NCBI GenBank assembly: GCA_021742025.1
Contig: JAIOWT010000062.1
Location: 1-6,324 of the forward strand
DNA: 6,324 nt
Source: Candidatus Nanopelagicales bacterium
Lineage (GTDB): Bacteria; Actinomycetota; Actinomycetes; S36-B12; UBA5976
Direction: 5' to 3'
Part shown: piece by piece, positions 1 through 5,786 of the stretch
How the letters are laid out: each line of letters starts with the position of its first letter
How positions within the stretch are numbered: position 1 is the first letter of the stretch
Program-made: the position numbers and the translations under genes
The notes under the pieces: model-generated
What the model was told of the DNA's origin: nothing
The model's database searches: none
What the model saw: the letters and a program-made list of their open reading frames with translations, nothing else

Positions 1-269
1 CCTTTTCCGGCAACTTGACCTGCAAAGGTGACTACGCCATTGCCTGCGGCTAGAACTTGCTCGCCGCTTCTTGGGAAAAGATCAACCCCGCGATGCCCGG
101 GCAGCCAAATCTGGACTGGTCGGTCAAACCCCAAGCTGAGTCGGGCTGGTTTTATAGGCCAGTCCCATTGCCTGGCTGCATGCGCTGGACTGGGTTGGAG
201 CAATCCAGCAGTAACTAAGGCAACTATGGCCAAAACTCCACGTTTTCGGCCAGAAAGTAGACATTTCAT
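1..269 (-). CDS. Secreted M23/LytM-family metallopeptidase, N-terminal part (runs off the left edge)
   Basis: The minus strand, read from an ATG at 269 down to base 1, is open for 89 codons with no stop. Residues 1-31 look like a Sec signal peptide: a basic start with RKR at 8-10, a hydrophobic core at about 11-24 and a likely cleavage site after AHA (29-31). A short region with WDWP (35-38) follows, then the start of a peptidase M23 domain: GHRGVDL at 58-64, where H59 and D63 match the first two zinc ligands (HxxxD), and a beta-rich stretch GNGVVTFAG at 76-84. M23 enzymes are extracytoplasmic peptidoglycan endopeptidases; some members are catalytically dead regulators. The downstream HxH ligand motif lies outside the window, so activity cannot be judged. 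M23 genes commonly sit next to rpsB in actinobacteria; here the two are divergent. The only SD-like run (AAGGG) lies 13 nt from the ATG, which is weak, and the start was chosen because it gives a complete signal peptide. Confidence 0.88.
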   Translation of the reverse strand, partial: MKCLLSGRKRGVLAIVALVTAGLLQPSPAHAARQWDWPIKPARLSLGFDRPVQIWLPGHRGVDLFPRSGEQVLAAGNGVVTFAGQVAGK

Positions 270-341
270 GGGACAAGGATCGCCCTTATTCGAGTAGGCC
301 CCAATCCCACTATGCCTGCTGTGGAATGGTTTGGGCTGTGG

Positions 342-370
342 TTCCTGGCCGACCAAAATCCCCGTAAACT
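342..370 (+). promoter_or_regulatory. Candidate rpsB promoter (weak -35, TAAACT -10)
   Basis: TAAACT at 365-370 fits the actinobacterial TAnnnT -10 pattern. A poor -35 match, TTCCTG at 342-347, lies 17 nt upstream. Initiation would fall near 376-378, directly before the first leader hairpin at 379, which is the main support for this choice. The -35 is weak, so an alternative promoter further upstream is possible. Confidence 0.35.
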
Positions 371-375
371 AAGGG

Positions 376-542
376 ATGCACCTAGCAATAGGTGACTTCA
401 CAGGTTCAACAAAGTGAATCGAAAGACCATCGGTCCCGGCAACGGGCGGTCTCCGACACGAGAACCAAGGATGACTTCAACCGAAGTCATACAAACCGCA
501 ATGAGGTTGGTTAACCCCAGCCTAAGAAATAGGAGTACAACC
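376..542 (+). promoter_or_regulatory. Structured 5' leader of rpsB-tsf, candidate autoregulatory RNA
   Basis: Between the candidate transcription start and the rpsB ATG lie four hairpins readable by eye. Hairpin I is 379-384 paired with 389-394 (6 bp) with loop GCAA. Hairpin II is 424-428 with 448-452, an asymmetric internal loop, then 435-438 with 443-446, again with loop GCAA. Hairpin III is 471-478 with 483-490, 8 bp perfect, loop AACC. Hairpin IV is 504-510 with 517-523, 7 bp including one G-U, loop 511-516, ending 7 nt before the AGGAG ribosome binding site. A weaker 5-bp stem (397-401 with 414-418) is also possible. In E. coli, S2 represses rpsB-tsf through its own mRNA leader. A similar role here is inference from position and structure only; I do not recognise this as a named RNA family. 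Confidence 0.45.
531..535 (+). promoter_or_regulatory. Ribosome binding site fixing the rpsB start
   Basis: AGGAG lies 7 nt before the ATG at 543, an ideal Shine-Dalgarno match. It selects this ATG over the in-frame upstream GTG at 414 and the ATGs at 471 and 501. Confidence 0.85.
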
Positions 543-1397
543 ATGGCCGTCGTATCGACGCGACAGCTGCTGGATAACGGTGTTCACTTCGGACACCAGA
601 CCCGCCGCTGGAACCCAAAAATGAAGCGCTTTATTTTCACTGAGCGCAATGGCATTTACATCATCGATTTGCAGCAGTCCCTTGCATACATTGACCGCGC
701 ATACGAATTCGTTCGCGAAACCGTAGCTCACGGTGGCACCGTTCTTTTCGTTGGCACCAAGAAGCAGGCTCAGGAAGCAATTGCAACTGAAGCAGCTCGT
801 GTTGGTATGCCATACGTAAACCACCGTTGGTTAGGTGGAATGCTTACAAACTTCCAGACCGTTTCAAAGCGTATTTCTCGCATGAAGGAACTAGAGCAGA
901 TCAACTTTGATGATGTTGCTGGTTCAGGTCTGACCAAGAAAGAACTACTAGTTCTTCGTCGCGAAAAAGAAAAGTTGGAACTTGTTCTAACTGGTATTCG
1001 TGACATGCAGAAACTTCCGAGTGCAATTTGGGTTGTTGACACAAACAAAGAGCACATTGCAGTTGGCGAAGCCCACAAGCTAAACATCCCAGTTGTTGGC
1101 ATTCTTGACACCAACTGTGATCCAGATGTTGTGGACTACCCAATTCCAGGAAATGACGATGCACTTCGCGCTGTTGGTTTACTAACCCGCGTGATTGCAG
1201 ATGCAATTGCCGATGGCTTGATGGCACGCGCTGGCGGTGCAGTTGCTGGTGCACCTGCAGACGCAGCCGTAGAGCCACTTGCTGATTGGGAGAAGGAACT
1301 TCTAACTGGATCTGCTGATGCAGCCCCAGCTGATGCTCCTGCTGCCGAAGCACCTGCAGCTGAGACTGCTGCAACTGAAGCACCTGCTGCTGAATAA
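543..1397 (+). CDS. rpsB: 30S ribosomal protein S2
   Basis: This 284-residue protein of the small ribosomal subunit sits at the head-body junction, is a late assembly protein and is needed for S1 binding in bacteria that have S1. The N-terminus carries the S2 signature region [20 protein letters not shown] (7-26), followed by the conserved blocks [36 protein letters not shown] and [13 protein letters not shown]. The reading frame stays open upstream to a GTG at 414, but family alignment (MAVV..RQLL start) and the AGGAG at 531-535 place the start at 543. After DWEKELL (248-254) comes a 30-residue Ala/Pro/Glu/Thr tail (255-284) with repeated APAAE units. Such acidic, alanine-rich tails are common in actinobacterial S2 and are probably disordered. 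It is first in the rpsB-tsf operon, with a structured leader in front and a stem-loop behind. Confidence 0.98.
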   Translation: MAVVSTRQLLDNGVHFGHQTRRWNPKMKRFIFTERNGIYIIDLQQSLAYIDRAYEFVRETVAHGGTVLFVGTKKQAQEAIATEAARVGMPYVNHRWLGGMLTNFQTVSKRISRMKELEQINFDDVAGSGLTKKELLVLRREKEKLELVLTGIRDMQKLPSAIWVVDTNKEHIAVGEAHKLNIPVVGILDTNCDPDVVDYPIPGNDDALRAVGLLTRVIADAIADGLMARAGGAVAGAPADAAVEPLADWEKELLTGSADAAPADAPAAEAPAAETAATEAPAAE

Positions 1398-1403
1398 GCA
1401 TTC

Positions 1404-1435
1404 GTAACTGCGGGCATTAGGTTGCCCGCAGTTAC
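1404..1435 (+). terminator. Stem-loop between rpsB and tsf (partial terminator or mRNA-stability hairpin)
   Basis: A perfect 13-bp stem (1404-1416 with 1423-1435) with a 6-nt loop begins 6 nt after the rpsB stop and has a GC-rich upper half. The sequence that follows, ACAACTTTCAT, has no continuous T-tract, so strong intrinsic termination is unlikely. It may attenuate transcription into tsf, or protect the 3' end of a monocistronic rpsB message so that S2 and EF-Ts are made in different amounts. The structure is certain; the role is inferred. Confidence 0.6.
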
Positions 1436-1476
1436 ACAACTTTCATACCAACCCGATACACAAAAGGAACTAATTC

Positions 1477-2289
1477 ATGTCTATTTCAGCCGCGGACGTA
1501 AAGAAACTTCGCGACAACACAGGCGCCGGAATGATGGAGTGCAAGAAGGCACTCGAAGAATCAAGCGGTGACTTCGATAAGGCCGTAGAGATTCTTCGAA
1601 TCTCTGGTGCTGCAAAAGCTGCAAAGCGTGGCGCTGAGCGCGAAACTTCAGCAGGCATCGTCGCACAAGATGCCGGTGTACTTGTAGAACTTCTTTGCGA
1701 AACAGATTTCGTTGCAAAGAGTGAAGACTTCATCAAACTTGGTGACGAAATTGCAGCCGCTGTTAAGTCAGCCGGCGCTAAGGATTCAGCCGCAGCAGCA
1801 GCGCTGTCACTTGGCAGTGGAAAGACTGTCGAACAGGCAGTTGCTGACATGGCTGTTGTCATTGGCGAGAAAATCGAATTAGGCCGCGTAGCTAATCACG
1901 AAGGTGATGTTGCGGTTTACATGCACCGTCGTTCTGCAGATTTGCCACCAGCTGTTGGCGTACTGGTTTCTTATTCAGGCTCTGAAGAAACTGCACGCGC
2001 TACTGCAATGCAGATCGCTGCCATGCGCCCAACTTACTTAACTCGGGATGAAGTTCCTGCAGATGTAGTTGAAAACGAAAAGCACATCGCACTTGAAACT
2101 GCTAAAGAAGAAGGAAAGCCAGAAGGCGCCCTGCCAAAGATTGTTGAAGGTCGGGTAAACGGGTTCTTCAAAGACAACTGCTTACTAGAGCAATCCTCAG
2201 TTATCGATAACAAAAAGTCAGTCAAGCAGGTTCTAGATGAAGCCGGAACCAGCATCAGTAGTTTCACCCGGATTGAAATTGCTGGCTAA
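1477..2289 (+). CDS. tsf: Translation elongation factor EF-Ts
   Basis: EF-Ts is the cytoplasmic nucleotide-exchange factor that releases GDP from EF-Tu. The 270-residue length is normal for actinobacteria. The N-terminal UBA-like domain holds the family signature LRDNTGAGMMECKKAL (11-26). The core begins with the conserved TDFVA (76-80), whose Asp and Phe insert near the EF-Tu magnesium site. The C-terminal part keeps a dimerisation/core region ending in a motif similar to EGRVNGFFKDNCLLEQ. AAGGA at 1464-1468 lies 8 nt before the ATG, a good ribosome binding site independent of rpsB. The gene follows rpsB after 79 nt that include a stem-loop, and is closed by a strong terminator. No truncation or unusual residues are seen. 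Confidence 0.97.
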   Translation: MSISAADVKKLRDNTGAGMMECKKALEESSGDFDKAVEILRISGAAKAAKRGAERETSAGIVAQDAGVLVELLCETDFVAKSEDFIKLGDEIAAAVKSAGAKDSAAAAALSLGSGKTVEQAVADMAVVIGEKIELGRVANHEGDVAVYMHRRSADLPPAVGVLVSYSGSEETARATAMQIAAMRPTYLTRDEVPADVVENEKHIALETAKEEGKPEGALPKIVEGRVNGFFKDNCLLEQSSVIDNKKSVKQVLDEAGTSISSFTRIEIAG

Positions 2290-2306
2290 CTAGTATTTTC
2301 TAGCCT

Positions 2307-2366
2307 CTTTTGGCGTTACCTCGCAGCTGTGATCCAGCTCGTGGGGTAACGCCAAAAGTATTTTGT
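2307..2366 (+). terminator. Intrinsic terminator of the rpsB-tsf operon
   Basis: A perfect 14-bp stem (2307-2320 with 2345-2358) encloses a second 5-bp hairpin (2325-2329 with 2335-2339, loop 2330-2334). TATTTTGT follows at 2359-2366. The stem starts with CTTTT and ends with AAAAG, so the reverse strand also has a T-run after the stem and the site could act in both directions. A small hairpin, 2284-2288 with 2301-2305, overlaps the tsf stop codon just upstream. This separates rpsB-tsf from pyrH. Confidence 0.85.
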
Positions 2367-2400
2367 AGGGGCAGTTCCACGGGGGGAAGTTTTATGGGGG
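2343..2400 (+). other. G-run cluster in the tsf-pyrH spacer
   Basis: Four runs of at least four G occur at 2343-2346, 2368-2371, 2381-2386 and 2396-2400, all on the plus strand. The last three are separated by 9 nt each. The first run lies inside the terminator stem-loop. A short inverted repeat, GCAGT (2371-2375) with ACTGC (2402-2406), brackets the last two runs. The loops are longer than in a canonical quadruplex motif, so this is recorded as a compositional feature with unknown role. Confidence 0.35.
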
Positions 2401-2429
2401 CACTGCAGACTTTTTAGGACAAGTAAGGC

Positions 2430-2435
2430 AAGATT
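2430..2435 (+). promoter_or_regulatory. Possible -10 element for a leaderless pyrH transcript
   Basis: AAGATT ends 6 nt before the GTG at 2442, the same spacing seen at rlmN and prpE. It keeps the A at position 2 and T at position 6 of TAnnnT but lacks the first T. No well-spaced Shine-Dalgarno is present: GAAGG (2436-2440) is 1 nt from the start and AAGG (2425-2428) is 13 nt away. An alternative -10 is TAGGAC at 2415-2420, giving a short leader. Confidence 0.25.
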
Positions 2436-2441
2436 GAAGGC

Positions 2442-3200
2442 GTGAGCACATCTGAAAAAACCGATATTTGGCCTGGTGTTCCACAAGGTGGTTGGAAGCG
2501 AGTGCTGTTAAAGCTCTCAGGTGAAGCTTTCGCAGGCGAAGGAAAACTGGGCGTTGACCCAGATGTCGTAAACGACATTGCCCGCCAAATTGCAGGTGTT
2601 GTTCAAACTGGTGCCGAAGTCGCAGTAGTCATTGGTGGCGGCAATTATTTCCGTGGAGCTCAGCTAGCTGAACGCGGCATGGATCGCGCCCGAGCTGACT
2701 ACATGGGTATGCTCGGCACCGTCATGAACTGCTTAGCGCTTCAAGATTTTCTTGAGAAGCAAGGCGTTGCAACTCGAGTTCAAACTGCAATTCCAATGAG
2801 CCAGGTGGCTGAACCTTACATTCCAGGTCGAGCTGTGCGTCATCTAGAAAAAGGTCGCGTAGTTATTTTTGGTGCCGGTCTTGGAACTCCCTACTTCAGT
2901 ACAGATAGTTGTGCTGCTCAACGCGCACTTGAAATTGGTTGCGAAGTTGTTCTGATGGCCAAGGGTGTTGATGGGGTTTATGACGACGACCCGCGCACGA
3001 ATCCATCGGCTAAGCGTTACGAGAACTTAAGTCACGACGATGTATTGACGCAAAACTTGAAGGTCGCTGATGCCACGGCAATAAGTCTTTGTCGCGACAA
3101 TGAATTACCGATTGTAGTTTTCAATTTGCTTGTTGATGGCAACATCGCTCGCGCAGTTCGTGGAGAAAAAGTCGGAACCCTAATTAAGACGAGTCACTAG
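2442..3200 (+). CDS. pyrH: Uridylate kinase (UMP kinase)
   Basis: PyrH phosphorylates UMP to UDP with ATP in the cytoplasm; it is a hexameric amino-acid-kinase-fold enzyme, usually activated by GTP and inhibited by UTP. Visible motifs include the nucleotide-binding KLSGEAF (24-30), the glycine-rich GGGNYFRG (65-72), [11 protein letters not shown] (86-96) at the UMP site, [19 protein letters not shown] (121-139), [13 protein letters not shown] (143-155) and [12 protein letters not shown] (173-184). The length of 252 residues is typical of actinobacterial members, which carry a short N-terminal extension before the first strand (about 18 residues here). GTG at 2442 is the best start, but the ribosome binding site is poor. 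The gene opens the pyrH-frr-cdsA unit after the tsf terminator, so its own promoter is expected in the 75-nt spacer. Confidence 0.96.
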   Translation: MSTSEKTDIWPGVPQGGWKRVLLKLSGEAFAGEGKLGVDPDVVNDIARQIAGVVQTGAEVAVVIGGGNYFRGAQLAERGMDRARADYMGMLGTVMNCLALQDFLEKQGVATRVQTAIPMSQVAEPYIPGRAVRHLEKGRVVIFGAGLGTPYFSTDSCAAQRALEIGCEVVLMAKGVDGVYDDDPRTNPSAKRYENLSHDDVLTQNLKVADATAISLCRDNELPIVVFNLLVDGNIARAVRGEKVGTLIKTSH

Positions 3201-3215
3201 AGGATTTGAGCAGAC

Positions 3216-3773
3216 ATGATTAATGAGACCCTAAAAGATGCCGAAGAAAAGATGTCGAAGGCAACCGAGGTAACACGTGAAGAGTTCACCACAATTCGCG
3301 CTGGACGCGCTAATGCCGCATTGTTCTCGAAGATCATGGTTGATTACTACGGCACACCAACGCCTTTGCAGCAAGTTGCTTCCATCCAAACACCAGAACC
3401 ACGGGTTGCAGTAGTTACTCCATTCGACAAAACTGCACTTGGGGCTATCGAACGAGCAATTAGGGATTCAGATCTAGGCGTTAATCCTTCGAATGATGGC
3501 GCGATTGTGCGAGTCCCATTTCCGCAATTGACTGAAGAGCGTCGCAAAGAATTCATCAAGGTTGCCAAAGCCAAGGCTGAAGACGCCAGAATCGCAATCC
3601 GAAACATTCGCCGTAGTGCAAAAGAAGCGTTAGAAAAAATGGCCAAAGACGGCGAAGTTGGAAAAGACGATGTGGCGCGTGGTGAAAAAGCCCTAGAAGA
3701 TCTAACAACTAAAGCAGTCGGACATATTGATGACATGCTTAAGCACAAAGAAGCCGAACTTCTCGAGGTCTAA
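3216..3773 (+). CDS. frr: Ribosome recycling factor
   Basis: RRF splits post-termination 70S ribosomes together with EF-G, in the cytoplasm. The 185 residues are the standard length. The tRNA-like fold is recognisable: a first long helix ending in TTIRAGRANAALF (26-38), the small beta domain starting around YYGTPTPLQQVASI and running through PRVAVVTPFDKTAL, then two long charged helices beginning at LTEERRKEFIKVAK and continuing with AIRNIRRSAKEALEKM. The start lies 15 nt after the pyrH stop. The AGAGGA at 3199-3204 overlaps that stop and gives a somewhat long 11-nt spacing. The last base of the stop codon is the first base of the cdsA start, so the two are probably translated in a coupled way. 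Confidence 0.97.
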   Translation: MINETLKDAEEKMSKATEVTREEFTTIRAGRANAALFSKIMVDYYGTPTPLQQVASIQTPEPRVAVVTPFDKTALGAIERAIRDSDLGVNPSNDGAIVRVPFPQLTEERRKEFIKVAKAKAEDARIAIRNIRRSAKEALEKMAKDGEVGKDDVARGEKALEDLTTKAVGHIDDMLKHKEAELLEV

Positions 3774-4597
3774 TGACGGTCAACGAACCGGATTACGGAC
3801 GAGCTGGCCGCAATCTGCCGGTAGCAATAGCTGTAGGTCTTGGGTTATTTGCAACAGTGATTGCATCACTATTTATAGACACTAGATTCTTTGCCATTCT
3901 GGCTGCCTTTGGCATGATGCTAGCCGCGCGCGAATTAGGACGCACGCTAGTAGTTGGCCTATCAGAACGCATGAGTATCTTGCTTCAGATTCTGTCGCCC
4001 GCAATAATCGTGGGCGCAGCAATTGGCGGCCCAGTTGGACTGCTTGGAACTTTTGTTGCCAGTTCACTTCTAGTACTAGCTGTTAGATTGCTCGATGGCC
4101 AGGAAGCTTATGTCCATCACGTAACCAGATCGATTTATGCCTTGGCATACGCACCGTTACTTGCTGGCTTTGCGGTTTTGTTATCCACTCAAGAAAATGG
4201 TGCCTGGAAGGTTCTAGCCTTTATTTTGTTAACAGCTGCAACTGACTTGGGTGGTTATGCCGCCGGAGCCATATTCGGTAAACATCCAATGGCGCCAAAC
4301 ATTTCTCCTAACAAATCTTGGGAAGGTTTTGCCGGCGCACTGATACTTCAGCTAATAGTCGGTGTTTCGTTGTGGGTTTATGTCTTTGAACAGCCATGGT
4401 GGCAAGGTGCAATTGTCGGGTTTGTAATGATGTTGACTGCAACAATCGGAGATTTAGTCGAGTCAATGATCAAGCGCGATGTTGGCATAAAGGACATGGG
4501 CGGGTTGTTGCCAGGTCATGGTGGCGTAATGGATCGACTGGACTCGTTAGTAGTCAATGCCTTTATGGCGTGGCTGCTATTTGGATTTTTTCTCTAA
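3773..4597 (+). CDS. cdsA: Phosphatidate cytidylyltransferase (CDP-diglyceride synthase)
   Basis: CdsA is an integral membrane enzyme that makes CDP-diacylglycerol from CTP and phosphatidic acid, the precursor of phosphatidylglycerol, cardiolipin and phosphatidylinositol. The 274 residues contain about eight hydrophobic segments, beginning at about 16-35 and 39-52 and ending with the last 17 residues. SPNKSWEGFAGAL matches the conserved SPxKxWEG block. The full CDP-diglyceride synthase family signature is present at 231-257, with K234-R235, K240-D241, H249-G250-G251 and D254-R255-x-D257, including the metal-binding acidic residues. TAATG joins frr and cdsA, with GAGG (3765-3768) 4 nt before the ATG inside frr. 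The preceding pyrH makes UDP, upstream of the CTP used here. No terminator hairpin is visible after the stop. Confidence 0.96.
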   Translation: MTVNEPDYGRAGRNLPVAIAVGLGLFATVIASLFIDTRFFAILAAFGMMLAARELGRTLVVGLSERMSILLQILSPAIIVGAAIGGPVGLLGTFVASSLLVLAVRLLDGQEAYVHHVTRSIYALAYAPLLAGFAVLLSTQENGAWKVLAFILLTAATDLGGYAAGAIFGKHPMAPNISPNKSWEGFAGALILQLIVGVSLWVYVFEQPWWQGAIVGFVMMLTATIGDLVESMIKRDVGIKDMGGLLPGHGGVMDRLDSLVVNAFMAWLLFGFFL

Positions 4598-4612
4598 GTA
4601 GCGTTTGGCCCG

Positions 4613-4618
4613 TAGGCT
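4613..4618 (+). promoter_or_regulatory. -10 element for a probable leaderless rlmN transcript
   Basis: TAGGCT matches TAnnnT and ends exactly 6 nt before the ATG at 4625, the spacing expected if transcription starts at the start codon. No ribosome binding site precedes this ATG. No clear -35 is seen, which is common for this promoter class. It lies in the 27-nt cdsA-rlmN gap, so rlmN may be both read through from cdsA and separately transcribed. Confidence 0.6.
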
Positions 4619-4624
4619 ATTGGT

Positions 4625-5731
4625 ATGCCTGCACCCGGTGAATTGATCATGGTCGAACCAAAGCGACCAAAACCACCAAAGCATTGGTCCGATTGGACTG
4701 TAGAAGAGCGCAAGGCGCAAGTTATTGAACTTGGATTACCTGGATTTCGGGCGGACCAGTTTTCTCGTCAGTGGTACCAGAGACTAAATAATGACACCAA
4801 CTCTTGGACAGATGTTCCCGCAGAGATGCGCGAAGTAGTCAAAGATCTACTTTTCCCTGAATTGATGACTAGCGTTCGGGAACTTAAATGCGATAACGGC
4901 ACCACAGTAAAGCAAGTGTGGAAACTCTTTGATGGTGTTTTGGTCGAGAGCGTTTTGATGCGCTACACCGATCGGGTAACGATGTGTATTTCCTCGCAAG
5001 CCGGTTGTGGCATGAACTGTCCGTTCTGCGCCACTGGTCAGGGTGGACTAACTCGAAACTTATCGACCGCTGAAATCGTTGAGCAAGTTTTAGCTGGCGC
5101 GCGCTCTTTAGCGAATGGCGAAGTTGAAGGTGGCATCGGTCGGGTAAACAATTTGGTGTTTATGGGCATGGGTGAACCGATGGCCAATTACAACAGCGTG
5201 ATCGGCGCAATTCGCCGACTCACTGAACCAGCACCAGCTGGATTTGGTATGTCAGCACGTGGCATCACAGTTTCCACTGTTGGGTTAGTTCCGCGCATGC
5301 GCCAGCTAGCCGAAGAAGGGATTCCAGTAACTCTTGCGGTTTCGTTGCATGCTCCAGATGACGAATTGCGCGACACCTTAGTTCCGATCAATACTCGCTT
5401 TAAAGTTCAAGAAGTCTTGGATGCAGCTTGGTATTACGCAGACAAAACTGGTCGTCGAGTATCAATTGAATACGCAATGATCAAGGACATTAATGATCAG
5501 GCTTGGCGCGCTGATTTACTTGGCGAGAAACTTGCGGGCAATTTAGTTCACGTTAACTTGATTCCACTTAACCCAACACCAGGATCCAAGTGGACTGCTT
5601 CTCGTCCAGAGGATGAAGATGAGTTCGTACGTCGCTTAAAGAGCCATGGCGTACCAGTTACCGTGCGTGATACTCGCGGTCGCGATATCGACGGTGCTTG
5701 CGGCCAGCTCGCTGCTGCCACCAAAAATTAA
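4625..5731 (+). CDS. rlmN: Dual-specificity 23S rRNA/tRNA adenine-C2 methyltransferase RlmN
   Basis: RlmN is a radical-SAM enzyme that methylates C2 of A2503 in 23S rRNA (and A37 of some tRNAs in E. coli), tuning the peptidyl-transferase centre. In the 368 residues the [4Fe-4S] ligands are C128, C132 and C135 (CxxxCxxC), and GMGEPMANY (181-189) is the SAM-contacting GEP region. C359 in DIDGACGQL is the methyl-carrying cysteine (E. coli C355), and C121 matches E. coli C118, so the full mechanistic pair is intact. The N-terminal accessory domain contains [18 protein letters not shown] (36-53). ATG 4625 is chosen because of the leaderless -10 at 4613-4618. ATG 4649 (residue 9) is an alternative, with GGTGA at 4637-4641 spaced 7 nt. 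Cfr, the C8-methylating resistance enzyme, is unlikely given this chromosomal context and RlmN-like motifs. Confidence 0.96.
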   Translation: MPAPGELIMVEPKRPKPPKHWSDWTVEERKAQVIELGLPGFRADQFSRQWYQRLNNDTNSWTDVPAEMREVVKDLLFPELMTSVRELKCDNGTTVKQVWKLFDGVLVESVLMRYTDRVTMCISSQAGCGMNCPFCATGQGGLTRNLSTAEIVEQVLAGARSLANGEVEGGIGRVNNLVFMGMGEPMANYNSVIGAIRRLTEPAPAGFGMSARGITVSTVGLVPRMRQLAEEGIPVTLAVSLHAPDDELRDTLVPINTRFKVQEVLDAAWYYADKTGRRVSIEYAMIKDINDQAWRADLLGEKLAGNLVHVNLIPLNPTPGSKWTASRPEDEDEFVRRLKSHGVPVTVRDTRGRDIDGACGQLAAATKN

Positions 5732-5774
5732 TACTTTTCTCACACCTTCTGACTCTCGCGTTGCTCATTAGTGG

Positions 5775-5780
5775 TAGACA
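5775..5780 (+). promoter_or_regulatory. Candidate -10 element for a leaderless prpE transcript
   Basis: TAGACA ends 6 nt before the ATG at 5787, the same geometry as at rlmN. It matches TAnnnT except for the last base. No Shine-Dalgarno is evident in the 55-nt rlmN-prpE gap, and no terminator hairpin or clear -35 is visible there. Confidence 0.4.
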
Positions 5781-5786
5781 CTTCCT

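Noticed and set aside
28..297. Plus-strand ORF of 89 codons opposite the left edge
   Set aside because: It resembles no family I recognise, and the minus strand encodes a signal peptide followed by a clear M23 domain start over the same bases, so this is its shadow.
414..542. N-terminal extension of rpsB from GTG 414
   Set aside because: S2 proteins start at MAVV..RQLL, and a strong AGGAG sits before ATG 543; the extension has no family similarity that I can see.
1136..1417. Minus-strand Ala/Ser-rich ORF opposite the end of rpsB
   Set aside because: Its composition is explained by the antisense of the alanine-rich S2 tail, and it overlaps the rpsB-tsf stem-loop.
2343..2400. Canonical four-run G-quadruplex upstream of pyrH
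   Set aside because: The gap between the first and second runs is 21 nt and the others are 9 nt, too long for the standard motif, and the first run is also part of the terminator stem.
4396..4641. Plus-strand 81-codon ORF in another frame across the end of cdsA
   Set aside because: It lies within the conserved CdsA signature region in a different frame and shows no recognisable motif.
4625..5731. Cfr-type antibiotic resistance methyltransferase
   Set aside because: The gene sits in the conserved cdsA-rlmN order, has RlmN-type length and motifs, and shows no sign of transfer.
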